Source: Flavobacteriales bacterium (GTDB lineage Bacteria; Bacteroidota; Bacteroidia; Flavobacteriales; Flavobacteriaceae). Taken from it: a stretch of 64,000 nucleotides of DNA. The first letter of the stretch is position 1. Each line of letters begins with the position of its first letter. Below are positions 1 through 9,154 of this stretch, in pieces. Location: positions 61,327-125,326 of the forward strand of contig QOQB01000005.1 in assembly GCA_003331305.1 (NCBI GenBank), written 5' to 3'. The translations under genes were made by a program, and so were the position numbers. Under the pieces are notes generated by a model. The model searched no databases. It saw nothing but the letters and a program-made list of their open reading frames with translations, and had not been told where the DNA came from.

Positions 1-1
1 A

Positions 2-529
2 CAAGGTGCAAATGTGACACTGATCAGTGGTCCAACTGCTGGGAACTCAGCGCATCCAAGTGTTAAGGTTATGGCTGTAACTACTGCAAATGAAATGCTT
101 CATGCTTGCCTTGAAAATTATGATGCAGCAGATGCTGTACTGATGTCTGCTGCTGTTGCAGATTTTAAGCCTATGAACGAAATCGGTCAAAAAATAAAAA
201 AGCAAGACGGCCTTGACGCTATTTCACTTACGCCAACAACAGATATTCTTGCGGAATTAGGCAGTAGAAAGAAACACCAAATACTGATTGGTTTTGCACT
301 AGAATCTGAAAATGCTCTACAGCACGCTCAAAACAAACTATTGCGTAAAAATTTAGATGCGATTGTTGTAAATTCACTTGCAGATGAAGGAGCAGGTTTT
401 GGTCACGACACCAACAAAATTTCATTTTTGCAGCGCGATACCGACGCTGTGCATTATGCGCTGAAATCTAAGGAGGAAGTCGCTAAAGATGTGTTAAACC
501 ACCTAAAAAATATATTTGATGCGCACTAA
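2..529 (+). CDS. coaBC: Phosphopantothenoylcysteine decarboxylase / phosphopantothenate-cysteine ligase, C-terminal part
   Basis: Only the last 175 residues are present; the gene runs off the left edge, so just the ligase (CoaB) half is seen. This half joins 4'-phosphopantothenate to cysteine using CTP, in cytosolic coenzyme A synthesis. Visible in order are ISGPTAG near the first residues, MSAAVADF, the lysine-rich KIKK nucleotide-site segment, GFALESEN and KNLDAIVVNS, the usual CoaB series. The stop codon lies 11 bases inside the next gene, suggesting co-translation. coaE, the last step of the same pathway, is 4.4 kb downstream on the same strand. The identification is firm; the N-terminal flavoprotein half cannot be judged. 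Confidence 0.93.
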   Translation, partial: QGANVTLISGPTAGNSAHPSVKVMAVTTANEMLHACLENYDAADAVLMSAAVADFKPMNEIGQKIKKQDGLDAISLTPTTDILAELGSRKKHQILIGFALESENALQHAQNKLLRKNLDAIVVNSLADEGAGFGHDTNKISFLQRDTDAVHYALKSKEEVAKDVLNHLKNIFDAH

Positions 530-1406
530 AATTGTATTACTCATTCTGGGTTTTCATGCCATGGCCTGGACGCAGTCTGTCCAAGTAGATTTGACCGTTA
601 ATACGGAGCTTGTAAACCAAACTAATATTACGCCCATTAAAACATTGGAAAAATCCCTGAGAGATTTTTTAAATAACACCAAGTGGACGTCTGAGATGGG
701 GACCAAAAAGCCGACTGTTTCTATTGCTATGCTGCTTACCATTTCTAACGTTAGTGACAATGCTTACAGCGGAACCTTACAAGTACAATCGGGTAGATTA
801 GTTTTTGAGAGTAGTTACACGTCTCCTTTAGTTACCTTTTTAGATGATAATTTTGGGTTTACCTATCAAGAATTCCAACCTTTTTACTTTGATATCAATC
901 GATTCAATAACAATCTTGTTTCGGTATTTTCATATTACATATATATGGCATTAGGGATGGAATTGGATAGTTTTTCGTCACTAGGCGGAACGGAATACTA
1001 TGAACGTGCGCGCACTATTGCTAATGCAGCACAGGCAAGCAATGCTCAAGGGTGGGCGGTGACCCAAAACCGTAACGGACGCTATGAACTAATAGACCAA
1101 ATAATTTCGCCTGCTTTTGACGATTTTAGAAATGTAATGTATCAATACCATAGAAACGGCTTAGATCGCATGGCATCAAAACCAAAGCAAGCTAAAGAGC
1201 TCATAAAAAACGAACTGCTAAGCTTACAAAACCTTATGCGTCGCCAGCCCAATTCATATTTGATGCGTGCTTTTTTTGACGCTAAAGGAGAAGAAATAGG
1301 TCAGTTATTCAGCGATGGTCCAGAAGTGGAAACAGAGGCTCTGTCGCAATTTTTAAATCGATTTGCACCTAGTAATGCTTCTTACTGGGCACTTATTGCT
1401 CGTTGA
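519..1406 (+). CDS. DUF4835 family protein, exported
   Basis: A 295-residue protein of the DUF4835 family, whose function is unknown. I start it at the ATG at 519, which gives a clean signal peptide (MRTKIVLLILGFHAMAWTQS) and an 11-base overlap with coaBC; a TTG one codon earlier is possible. The mature part has no catalytic motif that I recognise, and no membrane segment after the signal peptide, so a periplasmic or outer-membrane-associated place is inferred. In Bacteroidota this gene usually sits between coaBC and recN, exactly as here, and that position is the main support for the family name. Confidence 0.8.
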   Translation: MRTKIVLLILGFHAMAWTQSVQVDLTVNTELVNQTNITPIKTLEKSLRDFLNNTKWTSEMGTKKPTVSIAMLLTISNVSDNAYSGTLQVQSGRLVFESSYTSPLVTFLDDNFGFTYQEFQPFYFDINRFNNNLVSVFSYYIYMALGMELDSFSSLGGTEYYERARTIANAAQASNAQGWAVTQNRNGRYELIDQIISPAFDDFRNVMYQYHRNGLDRMASKPKQAKELIKNELLSLQNLMRRQPNSYLMRAFFDAKGEEIGQLFSDGPEVETEALSQFLNRFAPSNASYWALIAR

Positions 1407-1416
1407 TAACTTCGTG

Positions 1417-1446
1417 CTTTCAAATGACATAAACGTGTTATATTTG
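1417..1446 (+). promoter_or_regulatory. Candidate promoter for recN
   Basis: TATATTTG at 1439-1446 matches the Bacteroidota -7 element TAnnTTTG. A weak -33 (CTTT at 1417-1420) lies 18 bases upstream. The recN start is 22 bases after the element. Position and match are seen; activity is inferred. Confidence 0.5.
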
Positions 1447-1467
1447 GTTTAACGAGATTTTACGACT

Positions 1468-3123
1468 GTGCTTACATCATTAGCGATAAAAAACTTTTCT
1501 TTGATTGAAGACCTTGAGGTTTCTTTCACCTCTGGACTCTGTATTTTAACAGGAGAAACAGGTTCAGGAAAATCAATCCTTTTAGAGGCATTATCGCTTA
1601 TTTTAGGACAACGCGCCGATTTGTCAACGATTCGTAAAAACGCTACTAAATGTGTTGTAGAAGCAACTTTTGAAATTGCTAATCACAACCTTAGCGACCT
1701 TTTTAAAACCTCTGACTTAGACGAAGAGCCACAAACCATTATTCGTCGTGAACTAAGCGCAAATGGAAAGTCTAGAGCTTTTGTAAACGACACTCCTGTT
1801 ACGCTTGATACGCTTAAAACACTTGGAACAGCTTTAGTAGATATTCATACGCAGCGGCAAACCATTCAGCTTACCGATCCTGCATTTTATCTCAAACTTA
1901 TTGACGCTTACGCAAACAATAGCTCATTGCTACGTAGTTATACATCTCACTACACAATATGGCAAAAGCGCACCAAAGAACTTTCCACCCTTCTAGAACG
2001 TCAGCAGCAATCCATCGAGGCATTAGACTATCACAAATTTTTACTACAGGAGCTTGATCGGGTGTCTATAAGCCCAGGTTGCATTGATGAACTTGAGGAA
2101 GAAGCCTCTGCACTTAGAAACGTTACAGATTTACGCACAACGCTTTCTGAAGCAGTTGCTCTGGGAACACAAGAAAATATGGGTCCCCAGGATCAATTAA
2201 ATACCCTTGCACAGCTGTTGTCGAAAATTTCCCCTTTGGGTAATGCATATGCGGCATTGCAAGAACGTGTTTTGAGCGTAGGCATTGAGCTTTCCGATAT
2301 TTTACAAGAAGCTCAAAACTTGGGGGAAGCTGTTTCGGATAACCCGACACGACTGCAAGAGGTTGAAGCACATGTAAGCGCCTTGCATCATTTATGTCAA
2401 AAACATAACGTACAAAATGCTGAGGGACTGATTGAAAAACGAAATGAATTACGTCAATTGTGTGACGGCGTAGAGCAATTAGAAAGTCAAATAACAGCTT
2501 GCAATGAAGAAGTTGAAAAGGCATCAAAAGAATTGTTTGGGGTAGCCCAAAAACTTCGCACACAGCGAGAAAAAGTATGCCAACCGTTAGCCAACGCATT
2601 GGCTGATCGTTCTCGAGATTTGGGTATGCAACACGTGAGATTTTCAATGAACTTAAATACGCTATCTTCACCTCAGCCAAGTGGCACAGAAGAGGCTGAA
2701 CTGTTGTTTTCTGCCAACAAAGGAATTGAATTTGCAGTAATGGGTAAGGTCGCTTCTGGTGGTGAGTTGTCGCGTATTATGTTGGTGATTAAGTCTATTA
2801 TGGCAGAAAAAACACAGCTTCCCACTTTGATTTTAGATGAAATTGACACTGGAGTTTCTGGAGAAATGGCAAATGCTATGGGGAAGCGAATGCATGAGAT
2901 GAGTCGCCATATGCAAGTGATTTCTATCACGCATTTACCTCAAATAGCAGCCTTGGCTGATGCGCATTATAAAGTTTACAAAGATGTAGTTGGAGAAACC
3001 ACTCAAACTTTTTTGACCCCCTTAAATGAAGATGCGAGAATTGAGGAATTGGCGGAAATGTTAGGTGGAAAAAATATCAAAGAATCAGCTTTGCGTCATG
3101 CGCAGGAGTTGCGAAACGTTTAA
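1468..3123 (+). CDS. recN: DNA repair protein RecN
   Basis: A 551-residue SMC-like ATPase that acts in recombinational repair of double-strand breaks. Walker A GETGSGKS is at residues 29-36, the ABC signature SGGELS near 430-435 and Walker B LILDEIDTG near 454. The middle region (about 150-390) is rich in Glu, Lys and Gln as expected for the coiled-coil arms. The length is normal for RecN. The start is a GTG at 1468, which gives the standard opening with LAIKNFSLIEDL; no ATG fits better. A promoter-like TATATTTG lies 22 bases upstream, so recN can probably be transcribed apart from the preceding genes. fabI follows after 15 bases. Confidence 0.96.
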   Translation: MLTSLAIKNFSLIEDLEVSFTSGLCILTGETGSGKSILLEALSLILGQRADLSTIRKNATKCVVEATFEIANHNLSDLFKTSDLDEEPQTIIRRELSANGKSRAFVNDTPVTLDTLKTLGTALVDIHTQRQTIQLTDPAFYLKLIDAYANNSSLLRSYTSHYTIWQKRTKELSTLLERQQQSIEALDYHKFLLQELDRVSISPGCIDELEEEASALRNVTDLRTTLSEAVALGTQENMGPQDQLNTLAQLLSKISPLGNAYAALQERVLSVGIELSDILQEAQNLGEAVSDNPTRLQEVEAHVSALHHLCQKHNVQNAEGLIEKRNELRQLCDGVEQLESQITACNEEVEKASKELFGVAQKLRTQREKVCQPLANALADRSRDLGMQHVRFSMNLNTLSSPQPSGTEEAELLFSANKGIEFAVMGKVASGGELSRIMLVIKSIMAEKTQLPTLILDEIDTGVSGEMANAMGKRMHEMSRHMQVISITHLPQIAALADAHYKVYKDVVGETTQTFLTPLNEDARIEELAEMLGGKNIKESALRHAQELRNV

Positions 3124-3138
3124 TTATAATTTAATACA

Positions 3139-3963
3139 ATGAGTTACGGATTACTTAAAGGAAAAAGAGGAATTATTTTTGGTGCATTGGACGAAAATTC
3201 AATTGCTTGGAAAACAGCAGAACGTGTTCATGAAGAAGGCGGATCGTTTGTATTAACGAATGCTCCTATTGCAATGCGCATGGGTACTATAAATCAACTT
3301 GCCGAAAAAACAGGGGCAAAAATAATCCCCGCGGATGCTACTTCGCTTGAGGATTTGGAGAAATTAGTCTCTGAGTCCGTTGAAGTTTTAGGTGGTAAAC
3401 TCGATTTTGTATTACACTCTATTGGGATGTCTGTAAATGTAAGAAAAGGACGTGCCTATACGGATCAAAAATACGATTGGACAGCCAAAGGATGGGATGT
3501 TTCAGCCGGGTCATTCCATAAGGTGATGCAAGTGCTTTACAAACAAGACGCCATGAATGAATGGGGAAGTATTGTTGCCTTGTCCTACATGGCGGCACAG
3601 CGTGTTTTTCCAGACTACAACGACATGGCTGACAACAAAGCCTTTTTGGAATCTATTGCTCGTAGTTTTGGATATTTCTTTGGTCGGGATAAAAACGTAC
3701 GTGTAAATACGATTTCACAATCCCCGACGCCTACAACTGCAGGTAAGGGGGTTAAAGGGTTTGATGGATTTATTTCATATGCCGAAAAAATGTCACCTCT
3801 TGGGAATGCATCCGCTCTTGACTGCGCCGATTATACCATTTCACTATTTTCGGATTTGACACGAAAAGTTACGCTCCAGAATCTGTTCCACGACGGTGGA
3901 TTTTCAAATATGGGGGTTAGTGATGCGGTGATGCAAGCCTTTGAGGAACAACAAAACTCCTAA
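3139..3963 (+). CDS. fabI: Enoyl-[acyl-carrier-protein] reductase (NADH)
   Basis: A 274-residue FabI-type reductase for the last step of each fatty-acid elongation cycle. The N-terminus carries the Rossmann glycine-rich region in FabI form (GKRGIIFGALDENSIAW). The catalytic pair follows the FabI spacing Y-x6-K: Tyr160 and Lys167 in YNDMADNK. VNTISQSPTPT matches the substrate-loop region, and FHDGGFSNMG the C-terminus. The length fits the family. It follows recN by 15 bases and its stop is one base before the next start, so it is probably co-transcribed with the envelope and CoA genes around it. Confidence 0.95.
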   Translation: MSYGLLKGKRGIIFGALDENSIAWKTAERVHEEGGSFVLTNAPIAMRMGTINQLAEKTGAKIIPADATSLEDLEKLVSESVEVLGGKLDFVLHSIGMSVNVRKGRAYTDQKYDWTAKGWDVSAGSFHKVMQVLYKQDAMNEWGSIVALSYMAAQRVFPDYNDMADNKAFLESIARSFGYFFGRDKNVRVNTISQSPTPTTAGKGVKGFDGFISYAEKMSPLGNASALDCADYTISLFSDLTRKVTLQNLFHDGGFSNMGVSDAVMQAFEEQQNS

Positions 3964-3964
3964 C

Positions 3965-4909
3965 ATGCCGGCACGGCAACGAACATCAAAAAGAAGATTT
4001 TTGGGCTCAAAACAAGGAGTATTGTTTTTGGTCTTTGCTGCCGTTATATGGACATTGAGTGCCCTTTCAGAAACCTACATAACTACAGTTCCTGTGCAAT
4101 TTAAACTGCAAGCAGATTCGAGCGCTTTTGTGTTTTCTAACACACACATTGAAGTTCCTGCACAAGTTTCAAGCACAGGTTTTTCGATATTGTACCGAAG
4201 GATATTTCCCCGTAAAGTAGCGCTGATGATTAGTGAATTGCCCATTAAAGAAGCTGAAAACCCTACACTTAACTCAGACTACTTGTTGAATAAATACAAG
4301 CAAACGTATAGTAATTCAAGTGAAATCAACGGCTTTGTTCCTGCTGTAATTTCACTCCCGATGACACAAACCGTGCAAAAGTCCTACTCACCAAAATTAG
4401 CAGCCTTACCTAAATTTGAAGAGGGATATCAACTCATTTCACCATTAAGATTTAGCTTAGACAGTGTATCGGCGTTTGGCAGTAAAGCAATTCTAGAAAA
4501 ATTGGATCAAGCAATTTTTAAACTGCCCGCGGAAAATCCCATCAGAGAAAATTTCACCCTTGAGGCAACCTTATTGGACTCTATTGCAAATCTAGCCAAT
4601 TGGGATACTACAATTGTTCAAGTTAGTGGCAAGGTGGATAGGTATTCTGATGTTACTTTTGTGTTGCCAATTACATTGATCGATACGCCGGAAAATGTTC
4701 TTGTTAGCCTTTCTCCTAGGCAAGTGAAAATTAAATTCGCTGCACCTTTGAGCTCGCTTCGTTCTATTGATGAAACTAAGCTACTTGCAGAAGCAGTTTT
4801 TGAGAAAACGTCATCGGGCCAGCTTTCAGTTTATGTGACCGGGTTGCCTAAAACGGCTAAGAAACTAACCATATCCCCGCCAACCGTTTCCTATTTAACT
4901 GTAGAATGA
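3965..4909 (+). CDS. YbbR-like domain protein, membrane-anchored
   Basis: A 314-residue protein with one N-terminal membrane segment (about residues 14-34, LFLVFAAVIWTLSAL) and an extracytoplasmic part of repeated YbbR-like beta units, recognisable from motifs such as VQVSGKVDRYSDV and LSPRQVKIKF. YbbR/CdaR proteins control diadenylate cyclase in Firmicutes; that role is not shown here, since no cdaA is in the window. The ATG at 3965 comes directly after the fabI stop; a longer reading would need a TTG inside fabI at 3941. Its own stop overlaps the coaE start (ATGA), so the two are likely translationally coupled. Confidence 0.75.
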   Translation: MPARQRTSKRRFLGSKQGVLFLVFAAVIWTLSALSETYITTVPVQFKLQADSSAFVFSNTHIEVPAQVSSTGFSILYRRIFPRKVALMISELPIKEAENPTLNSDYLLNKYKQTYSNSSEINGFVPAVISLPMTQTVQKSYSPKLAALPKFEEGYQLISPLRFSLDSVSAFGSKAILEKLDQAIFKLPAENPIRENFTLEATLLDSIANLANWDTTIVQVSGKVDRYSDVTFVLPITLIDTPENVLVSLSPRQVKIKFAAPLSSLRSIDETKLLAEAVFEKTSSGQLSVYVTGLPKTAKKLTISPPTVSYLTVE

Positions 4910-5493
4910 AACATTACGCACTTACAGGTGGTATTGGGAGTGGTAAGTCTACCGTTTTATCCCTGTTTAAAGAAATGGGAGTACCCACTTTTTCCGCCGA
5001 TGATTCTGCCAAGCATGCCATGCAGCATAACCCAGATGTAAGGAAAAAAATCACAGCCCTTTTTGGTGATGTGGCCTTTAAAGACGGCAAACTGAATAGA
5101 GCGTTTCTTGCCGAGCAGGTTTTTAAAGACAAAGCAAAATTGGAGGCACTAAATGCCGTAGTGCATCCGGCTGCAAATAGTGCTTATACACAGTGGCAAG
5201 AGGCACAGAATGCGCCTTATACCATGTATGAGTTTCCTATTGTTTTTGAATTAAATGCGCAAGACAGGTTTGATGGCATTATTTTGGTGACGGCTAACGA
5301 AAAAGAACGCATTAAGCGTGTTGAAGTTAGAGATCAGGTAGGGGAAGATGCTGTTCGTGCGCGTATGCAAAACCAATGGACAGACGAACAAAAAATACCA
5401 GTTGCTGATTTTGTTATTGAAAATATAGACCTTAGCAGCACAGCAGCTCAAGTTAAAGCATTGCATCAACGGTTGCTAAAACTGTCAAATTGA
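4906..5493 (+). CDS. coaE: Dephospho-CoA kinase
   Basis: A 195-residue P-loop kinase that phosphorylates the 3'-hydroxyl of dephospho-CoA, the last step of coenzyme A synthesis. P-loop GGIGSGKS is at residues 8-15; FSADDSAK holds the substrate-binding aspartate, and the lid region carries ERIKRVEVRDQ. The length is normal. The ATG overlaps the preceding stop by four bases (ATGA) and the TGA overlaps the next ATG by one base, so it sits in a tightly packed operon with the YbbR-like gene and the histidine kinase. Its link with coaBC at the left edge places two CoA steps in one gene cluster. Confidence 0.95.
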   Translation: MKHYALTGGIGSGKSTVLSLFKEMGVPTFSADDSAKHAMQHNPDVRKKITALFGDVAFKDGKLNRAFLAEQVFKDKAKLEALNAVVHPAANSAYTQWQEAQNAPYTMYEFPIVFELNAQDRFDGIILVTANEKERIKRVEVRDQVGEDAVRARMQNQWTDEQKIPVADFVIENIDLSSTAAQVKALHQRLLKLSN

Positions 5494-7079
5494 TGAAAAA
5501 AAATCTATTTACTGTTCTCGTTGTTTTTATGGGACTATCTCTAATAGGTATAATCATTGTGCAAACATTTTGGATTCAGACGAATCTCAATAATCGTGAC
5601 CGTCAATTTTCTTTAGGGGTTAATAATGCTTTGGCATCTGTTTCAGATCAAATTAAAGAACGTGAACTGCGTGACTACATAGTGGCTACCCAAAAATTAA
5701 TGGATAGTATTGGTTCGCCAAAAGAGTCGCAGCTTACAGATGTTTTTCAATACATTGACCGCACCACAGAGGAAAATAAAACGTTATTAGTATCTAGTGG
5801 GATTATTGAAGATACCTATGGCATTTTTCCAAACTTGTACGATCCTGCTTCCTCAGATTCTACTCCTATTTTAGACTATCGAAGCATAAAGGCAACGACA
5901 GTTATAGAACAAGATGTCGAAGGTACTATTAATCGTATGTCCCCTACAGAGCGCATGCAGCGTATTGAGCGGTTGTCATCTATGGACAAGGCGAAATACG
6001 AAGGTATTTTTATGGATATTGCTGCAAATAAGCCCGTTGAAAAGCGTGTCAGCACTTTTGAATTAGAACTTTTACTTGGACAAGAATTATTGCTACGTGA
6101 TATTGACGCGGGTTTTGAATTTCGCGTTTTTGAGGGGAATCGCATGTCTGGTCTTGGAACAGATTTATTTCTACAAAATATCAATAATACCATTTATAAA
6201 ACACCACTTTTTGTAGACGTTAACGGGGATAGCAGCTATGAGCTAAGATTGGTTTTTCCTGAGAAAGGTGCTTTTATACGGTCCTCAGTTACGAATTCCA
6301 TTGCGCTTTCTGTATTTTTTACATTGGTTTTAATAGGGGTGTTTACCATAACATTGTTACAAGCCTTTAAGCAAAAGAAAATCTCTGATATCAAATCGGA
6401 CTTTATTAATAACATGACGCATGAGTTTAAAACACCAATTGCGACTATTCAATTGGCGTTGGATGCCCTTGGTACCCCAGCTGTAGCCAAACAGCCCAAT
6501 AAGGTCACACAGTACCTTGGGCTAATACGTGACGAGAGCAGACGTATGAATACGCAGGTAGAAAATGTATTGCAAATTTCTAGGTTGGATAGACAAGAAC
6601 TCGAGTTGACAACTTCCGAGATAGATCCCCACACCCCCATTAAAACAGCTATCGAACACGTTCGCTTGCTCATAGACCAAAATGAGGGAATCCTTCGTGC
6701 TACACTTGATCCAATGCAAGTCAAAATTCCTATGTCCGAATCACATATGACAAATGTTTGGGTAAACTTACTTGAAAACGCAATTAAGTATTCGAAGGGT
6801 CAAGTAGAAATTGACGTTTCCACTACTATTTCTGAAAATGCAATTGTTGTCAAAATACAAGATCAAGGAATTGGAATGAGCAGTAATGTTAAACGAAAGG
6901 TGTTCGATCGATTTTATAGAGAAGAATCTGGAAATATTCACAACGTAAAAGGACATGGACTAGGTTTGTCTTACGTAAAGCGCATTGTAGAACTTCACAA
7001 TGGCACGATTTCTGTTGTTAGTCAACTCAAAAAAGGAAGTACTTTCACGGTACGTTTTCCATTAAAACACACATTATGA
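5493..7079 (+). CDS. Two-component sensor histidine kinase
   Basis: A 528-residue inner-membrane kinase. One membrane helix lies near residues 5-28 and a second near 265-288 (ALSVFFTLVLIGVFTITLL), enclosing a sensor region of about 235 residues that resembles no domain I can name. The cytoplasmic part has a HisKA box with His310 in NNMTHEFKTP, an N box in VNLLENAIKYSKG, a G1 box in QDQGIGMS and a G2 box in GHGLGLSYVKR. The start ATG at 5493 overlaps the coaE stop by one base; a TTG one codon earlier is less likely. It overlaps the response regulator by four bases (ATGA), so the two form a pair. It resembles the RprX group of Bacteroidota; the signal is unknown. Confidence 0.93.
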   Translation: MKKNLFTVLVVFMGLSLIGIIIVQTFWIQTNLNNRDRQFSLGVNNALASVSDQIKERELRDYIVATQKLMDSIGSPKESQLTDVFQYIDRTTEENKTLLVSSGIIEDTYGIFPNLYDPASSDSTPILDYRSIKATTVIEQDVEGTINRMSPTERMQRIERLSSMDKAKYEGIFMDIAANKPVEKRVSTFELELLLGQELLLRDIDAGFEFRVFEGNRMSGLGTDLFLQNINNTIYKTPLFVDVNGDSSYELRLVFPEKGAFIRSSVTNSIALSVFFTLVLIGVFTITLLQAFKQKKISDIKSDFINNMTHEFKTPIATIQLALDALGTPAVAKQPNKVTQYLGLIRDESRRMNTQVENVLQISRLDRQELELTTSEIDPHTPIKTAIEHVRLLIDQNEGILRATLDPMQVKIPMSESHMTNVWVNLLENAIKYSKGQVEIDVSTTISENAIVVKIQDQGIGMSSNVKRKVFDRFYREESGNIHNVKGHGLGLSYVKRIVELHNGTISVVSQLKKGSTFTVRFPLKHTL

Positions 7080-7780
7080 TAGCTGCTAAGAAAAAAATTC
7101 TTTTAGTTGAAGATGATCAAAATTTTGGCACCATACTTCGCGACTACTTGGAGCTTCACGGCTATGAAGTTGTTTTGGCAAGAAATGGAGTAGAGGGCGG
7201 TGAAAAGTTTGGTAAAGAAGAGTTTTCCATTTGCTTGCTTGACGTGATGATGCCTTACAAAGATGGTTTTACTTTAGCCAAAGAAATTCGAAAATCTGAC
7301 ACTACGATTCCAATAATATTTCTCACCGCGAAATCCATGAAAGATGACGTCATAAAAGGATATAACTTGGGTGCCGATGATTATCTCACGAAGCCATTTG
7401 ACTCCGATGTATTATTGCTTAAAATGAAAGCTATGTTTGAACGCATGGAACAAAATGTAGTCAATCTTGATAAGGCAAAACATCTGTTTACAATTGGTAA
7501 ATTCAAGTTTAATGCGAAACTACGTGAGCTTACGCATGACGCAACCCCAGTGGTGAAGTTATCTCCCAAAGAAGGGGCGCTACTGCAACTGTTGGCATTG
7601 CATCAAAACGATTTGATGCCGAGAGAATTAGCGCTTAAGAAAATTTGGAGAGATGATACCTATTTTACTTCACGGTCCATGGATGTATACATTGCCAAGC
7701 TGCGCAAACACCTTAAAGCAGATCCATCAATAGTGATTAGCAATATTCACGGCGAGGGATTTCGTATGTCGGTTTCTTAA
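7076..7780 (+). CDS. OmpR-family response regulator
   Basis: A 234-residue regulator, partner of the kinase it overlaps. The receiver domain (residues about 8-122) has the acidic pair in LVEDDQN, the phospho-acceptor Asp56 in CLLDVMMP, the switch Thr in FLTAKS and Lys106 in YLTKPFDSD. The C-terminal winged helix (about 137-232) shows the OmpR pattern with LSPKEGALLQLL, SRSMDVYIAKLRKHL and NIHGEGFRM. It probably binds DNA as a dimer once phosphorylated; targets are not visible here. It ends convergently with xerD, the two stops sharing the bases TTAA. Confidence 0.95.
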   Translation: MIAAKKKILLVEDDQNFGTILRDYLELHGYEVVLARNGVEGGEKFGKEEFSICLLDVMMPYKDGFTLAKEIRKSDTTIPIIFLTAKSMKDDVIKGYNLGADDYLTKPFDSDVLLLKMKAMFERMEQNVVNLDKAKHLFTIGKFKFNAKLRELTHDATPVVKLSPKEGALLQLLALHQNDLMPRELALKKIWRDDTYFTSRSMDVYIAKLRKHLKADPSIVISNIHGEGFRMSVS

Positions 7781-8673
7781 GTTGCCCTTGGGTGATAGCG
7801 TGTTACGGCATCTCTTAAGTGCTGTTGGCTCATATGAATATAACGTTCTGTAGTGGTGATGCTTGCGTGTCCCATCATATGTTGTACTAATTGGATGTCT
7901 GCGCCATTTTCTACCAAATGAGTAGCAAACGAATGGCGTAAAGTATGCGGGCTGATTTTCTTTTTGATATCGGCGCGTAATGCTGCTTTTTTCACAATAG
8001 TAAACACCATATTTCGGGAAAGTTCTTTTCCACGATTGTTTAAAAACACCCTGTCTTCGTATCCTTTGACTGTTTTTTTTAGCGCATAATTTTTATTAAA
8101 ATCAGCAATAAGACTTGAGGTGCTTTCTGCTACAGGTACCCAGCGCAGTTTATCGCCTTTTCCACGAACGCGAATCAGCCCTTTTTCAATAAAAAAGTCT
8201 GACTTGTTAAGCTTGATAAGCTCGCTTACGCGAAGTCCACAACTGTATAGCAGTTCAAGCATACATCGATTCCTAAACGCATGTTTAGCTTCGCTGTCAA
8301 TTCCTGCAATGAGCGCATCAACTTCCTGCAATGCTAATGTATCTGGAAAAGTTTTACGAATTTTTGGTAATTCTAAGAGTTGCGTGGGGTTGTCATCGCG
8401 ATACCCTTCGAGTTGTAAAAACATAAAAAAGCCCTTAAGCCCTGAGACAATTCTGGACTGTGTGGAGGGCTTCACTTCTTTTGAAAGTTGAAAAACAAAA
8501 TTTTTGAGTGTGTCCGCCTGCAACGTGATTGGGTTCTTCTCTTTTTTTAATGTGTTGCAATAGCTCACCAATCTGTTTACATCAAATTGATAACTATCAA
8601 TGGTGTTCTCCGATAACCCTAGTTCTAAGCGAAGGTAAAATGAGTAAGCTTCTATGGCTTTTTTCCATTGCAT
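7777..8673 (-). CDS. xerD: Tyrosine recombinase XerD
   Basis: A 298-residue tyrosine recombinase that resolves chromosome dimers at dif with a partner recombinase. The N-terminal SAM-like core-binding domain spans about residues 1-90. The catalytic domain has Arg in YSCGLRVSEL, a beta-hairpin Lys in VRGKGDKLRW, His-x-x-Arg in SPHTLRHSFATHL, the second His in HMMGHASI and the nucleophile Tyr in TTERYIHMS. The length is normal for XerC/XerD, and the gene lies among housekeeping genes, so it is not a phage integrase. The ATG at 8673 gives the family start MQWKKAIEAY; a TTG two codons earlier is possible. A TATTTTTG element ends only three bases before the ATG. Confidence 0.93.
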   Translation of the reverse strand: MQWKKAIEAYSFYLRLELGLSENTIDSYQFDVNRLVSYCNTLKKEKNPITLQADTLKNFVFQLSKEVKPSTQSRIVSGLKGFFMFLQLEGYRDDNPTQLLELPKIRKTFPDTLALQEVDALIAGIDSEAKHAFRNRCMLELLYSCGLRVSELIKLNKSDFFIEKGLIRVRGKGDKLRWVPVAESTSSLIADFNKNYALKKTVKGYEDRVFLNNRGKELSRNMVFTIVKKAALRADIKKKISPHTLRHSFATHLVENGADIQLVQHMMGHASITTTERYIHMSQQHLRDAVTRYHPRAT

Positions 8674-8707
8674 ATCCAAAAATACATATTGATTCCCAAG
8701 AGTTTCT

Positions 8708-8715
8708 TAGTTTTG
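8708..8715 (+). promoter_or_regulatory. Candidate -7 element for aroQ
   Basis: TAGTTTTG matches TAnnTTTG and ends 13 bases before the aroQ ATG. A TTG at 8689-8691 is a possible -33 at a short spacing of 16. Activity is inferred. Confidence 0.4.
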
Positions 8716-8728
8716 AACAAATTTTAAT

Positions 8729-9154
8729 ATGGAGCTTACCATCATTAACGGACCAAATCTAAACTTACTGGGTAAACGCGAACCCGAAATTTACGGTTCA
8801 CTAGGCTTTGAAGCCTACTTGGATACGCTCAAAAAGCAATTTCCGGCGTGTACGTTTCACTATGTACAATCAAATATAGAAGGAGAGCTGATAGACGCAC
8901 TTCATAAATTTGGATTTTCAGGAGATGGGATTATTTTAAATGCCGGGGCTTACACGCACACTTCTGTTGGGATTGGTGACGCCATAAAAGCAATAGTGAC
9001 ACCAGTGATTGAGGTGCATATTTCCAACACCTTTGCGCGCGAGGACTTTCGACATACTTCTTATATAACTCCGAACGCAAATGGACTTATTTTAGGCCTT
9101 GGACTTGATGTGTATCGATTGGCTGTCGAGAGTTACCGTAAATATAAAGACTAA
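8729..9154 (+). CDS. aroQ: 3-dehydroquinate dehydratase, type II
   Basis: A 141-residue type II dehydroquinase, third step of the shikimate pathway, normally a dodecamer in the cytosol. The opening IINGPNLNLLGKREPEIYG carries the catalytic arginine and flexible-loop tyrosine. NAGAYTHTSVGI holds the substrate-binding asparagine, and EVHISNTFAREDFRH the catalytic histidine. The length fits the family. It is divergent from xerD, an arrangement common in flavobacteria, and ends convergently with the SDR gene, with stops sharing CTAA at 9151-9154. Confidence 0.95.
   Translation: MELTIINGPNLNLLGKREPEIYGSLGFEAYLDTLKKQFPACTFHYVQSNIEGELIDALHKFGFSGDGIILNAGAYTHTSVGIGDAIKAIVTPVIEVHISNTFAREDFRHTSYITPNANGLILGLGLDVYRLAVESYRKYKD

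Noticed and set aside
7777..8673. xerD as a mobile-element integrase
   Set aside because: Length, motifs and the neighbour aroQ are those of the housekeeping recombinase; no other mobile gene is near.
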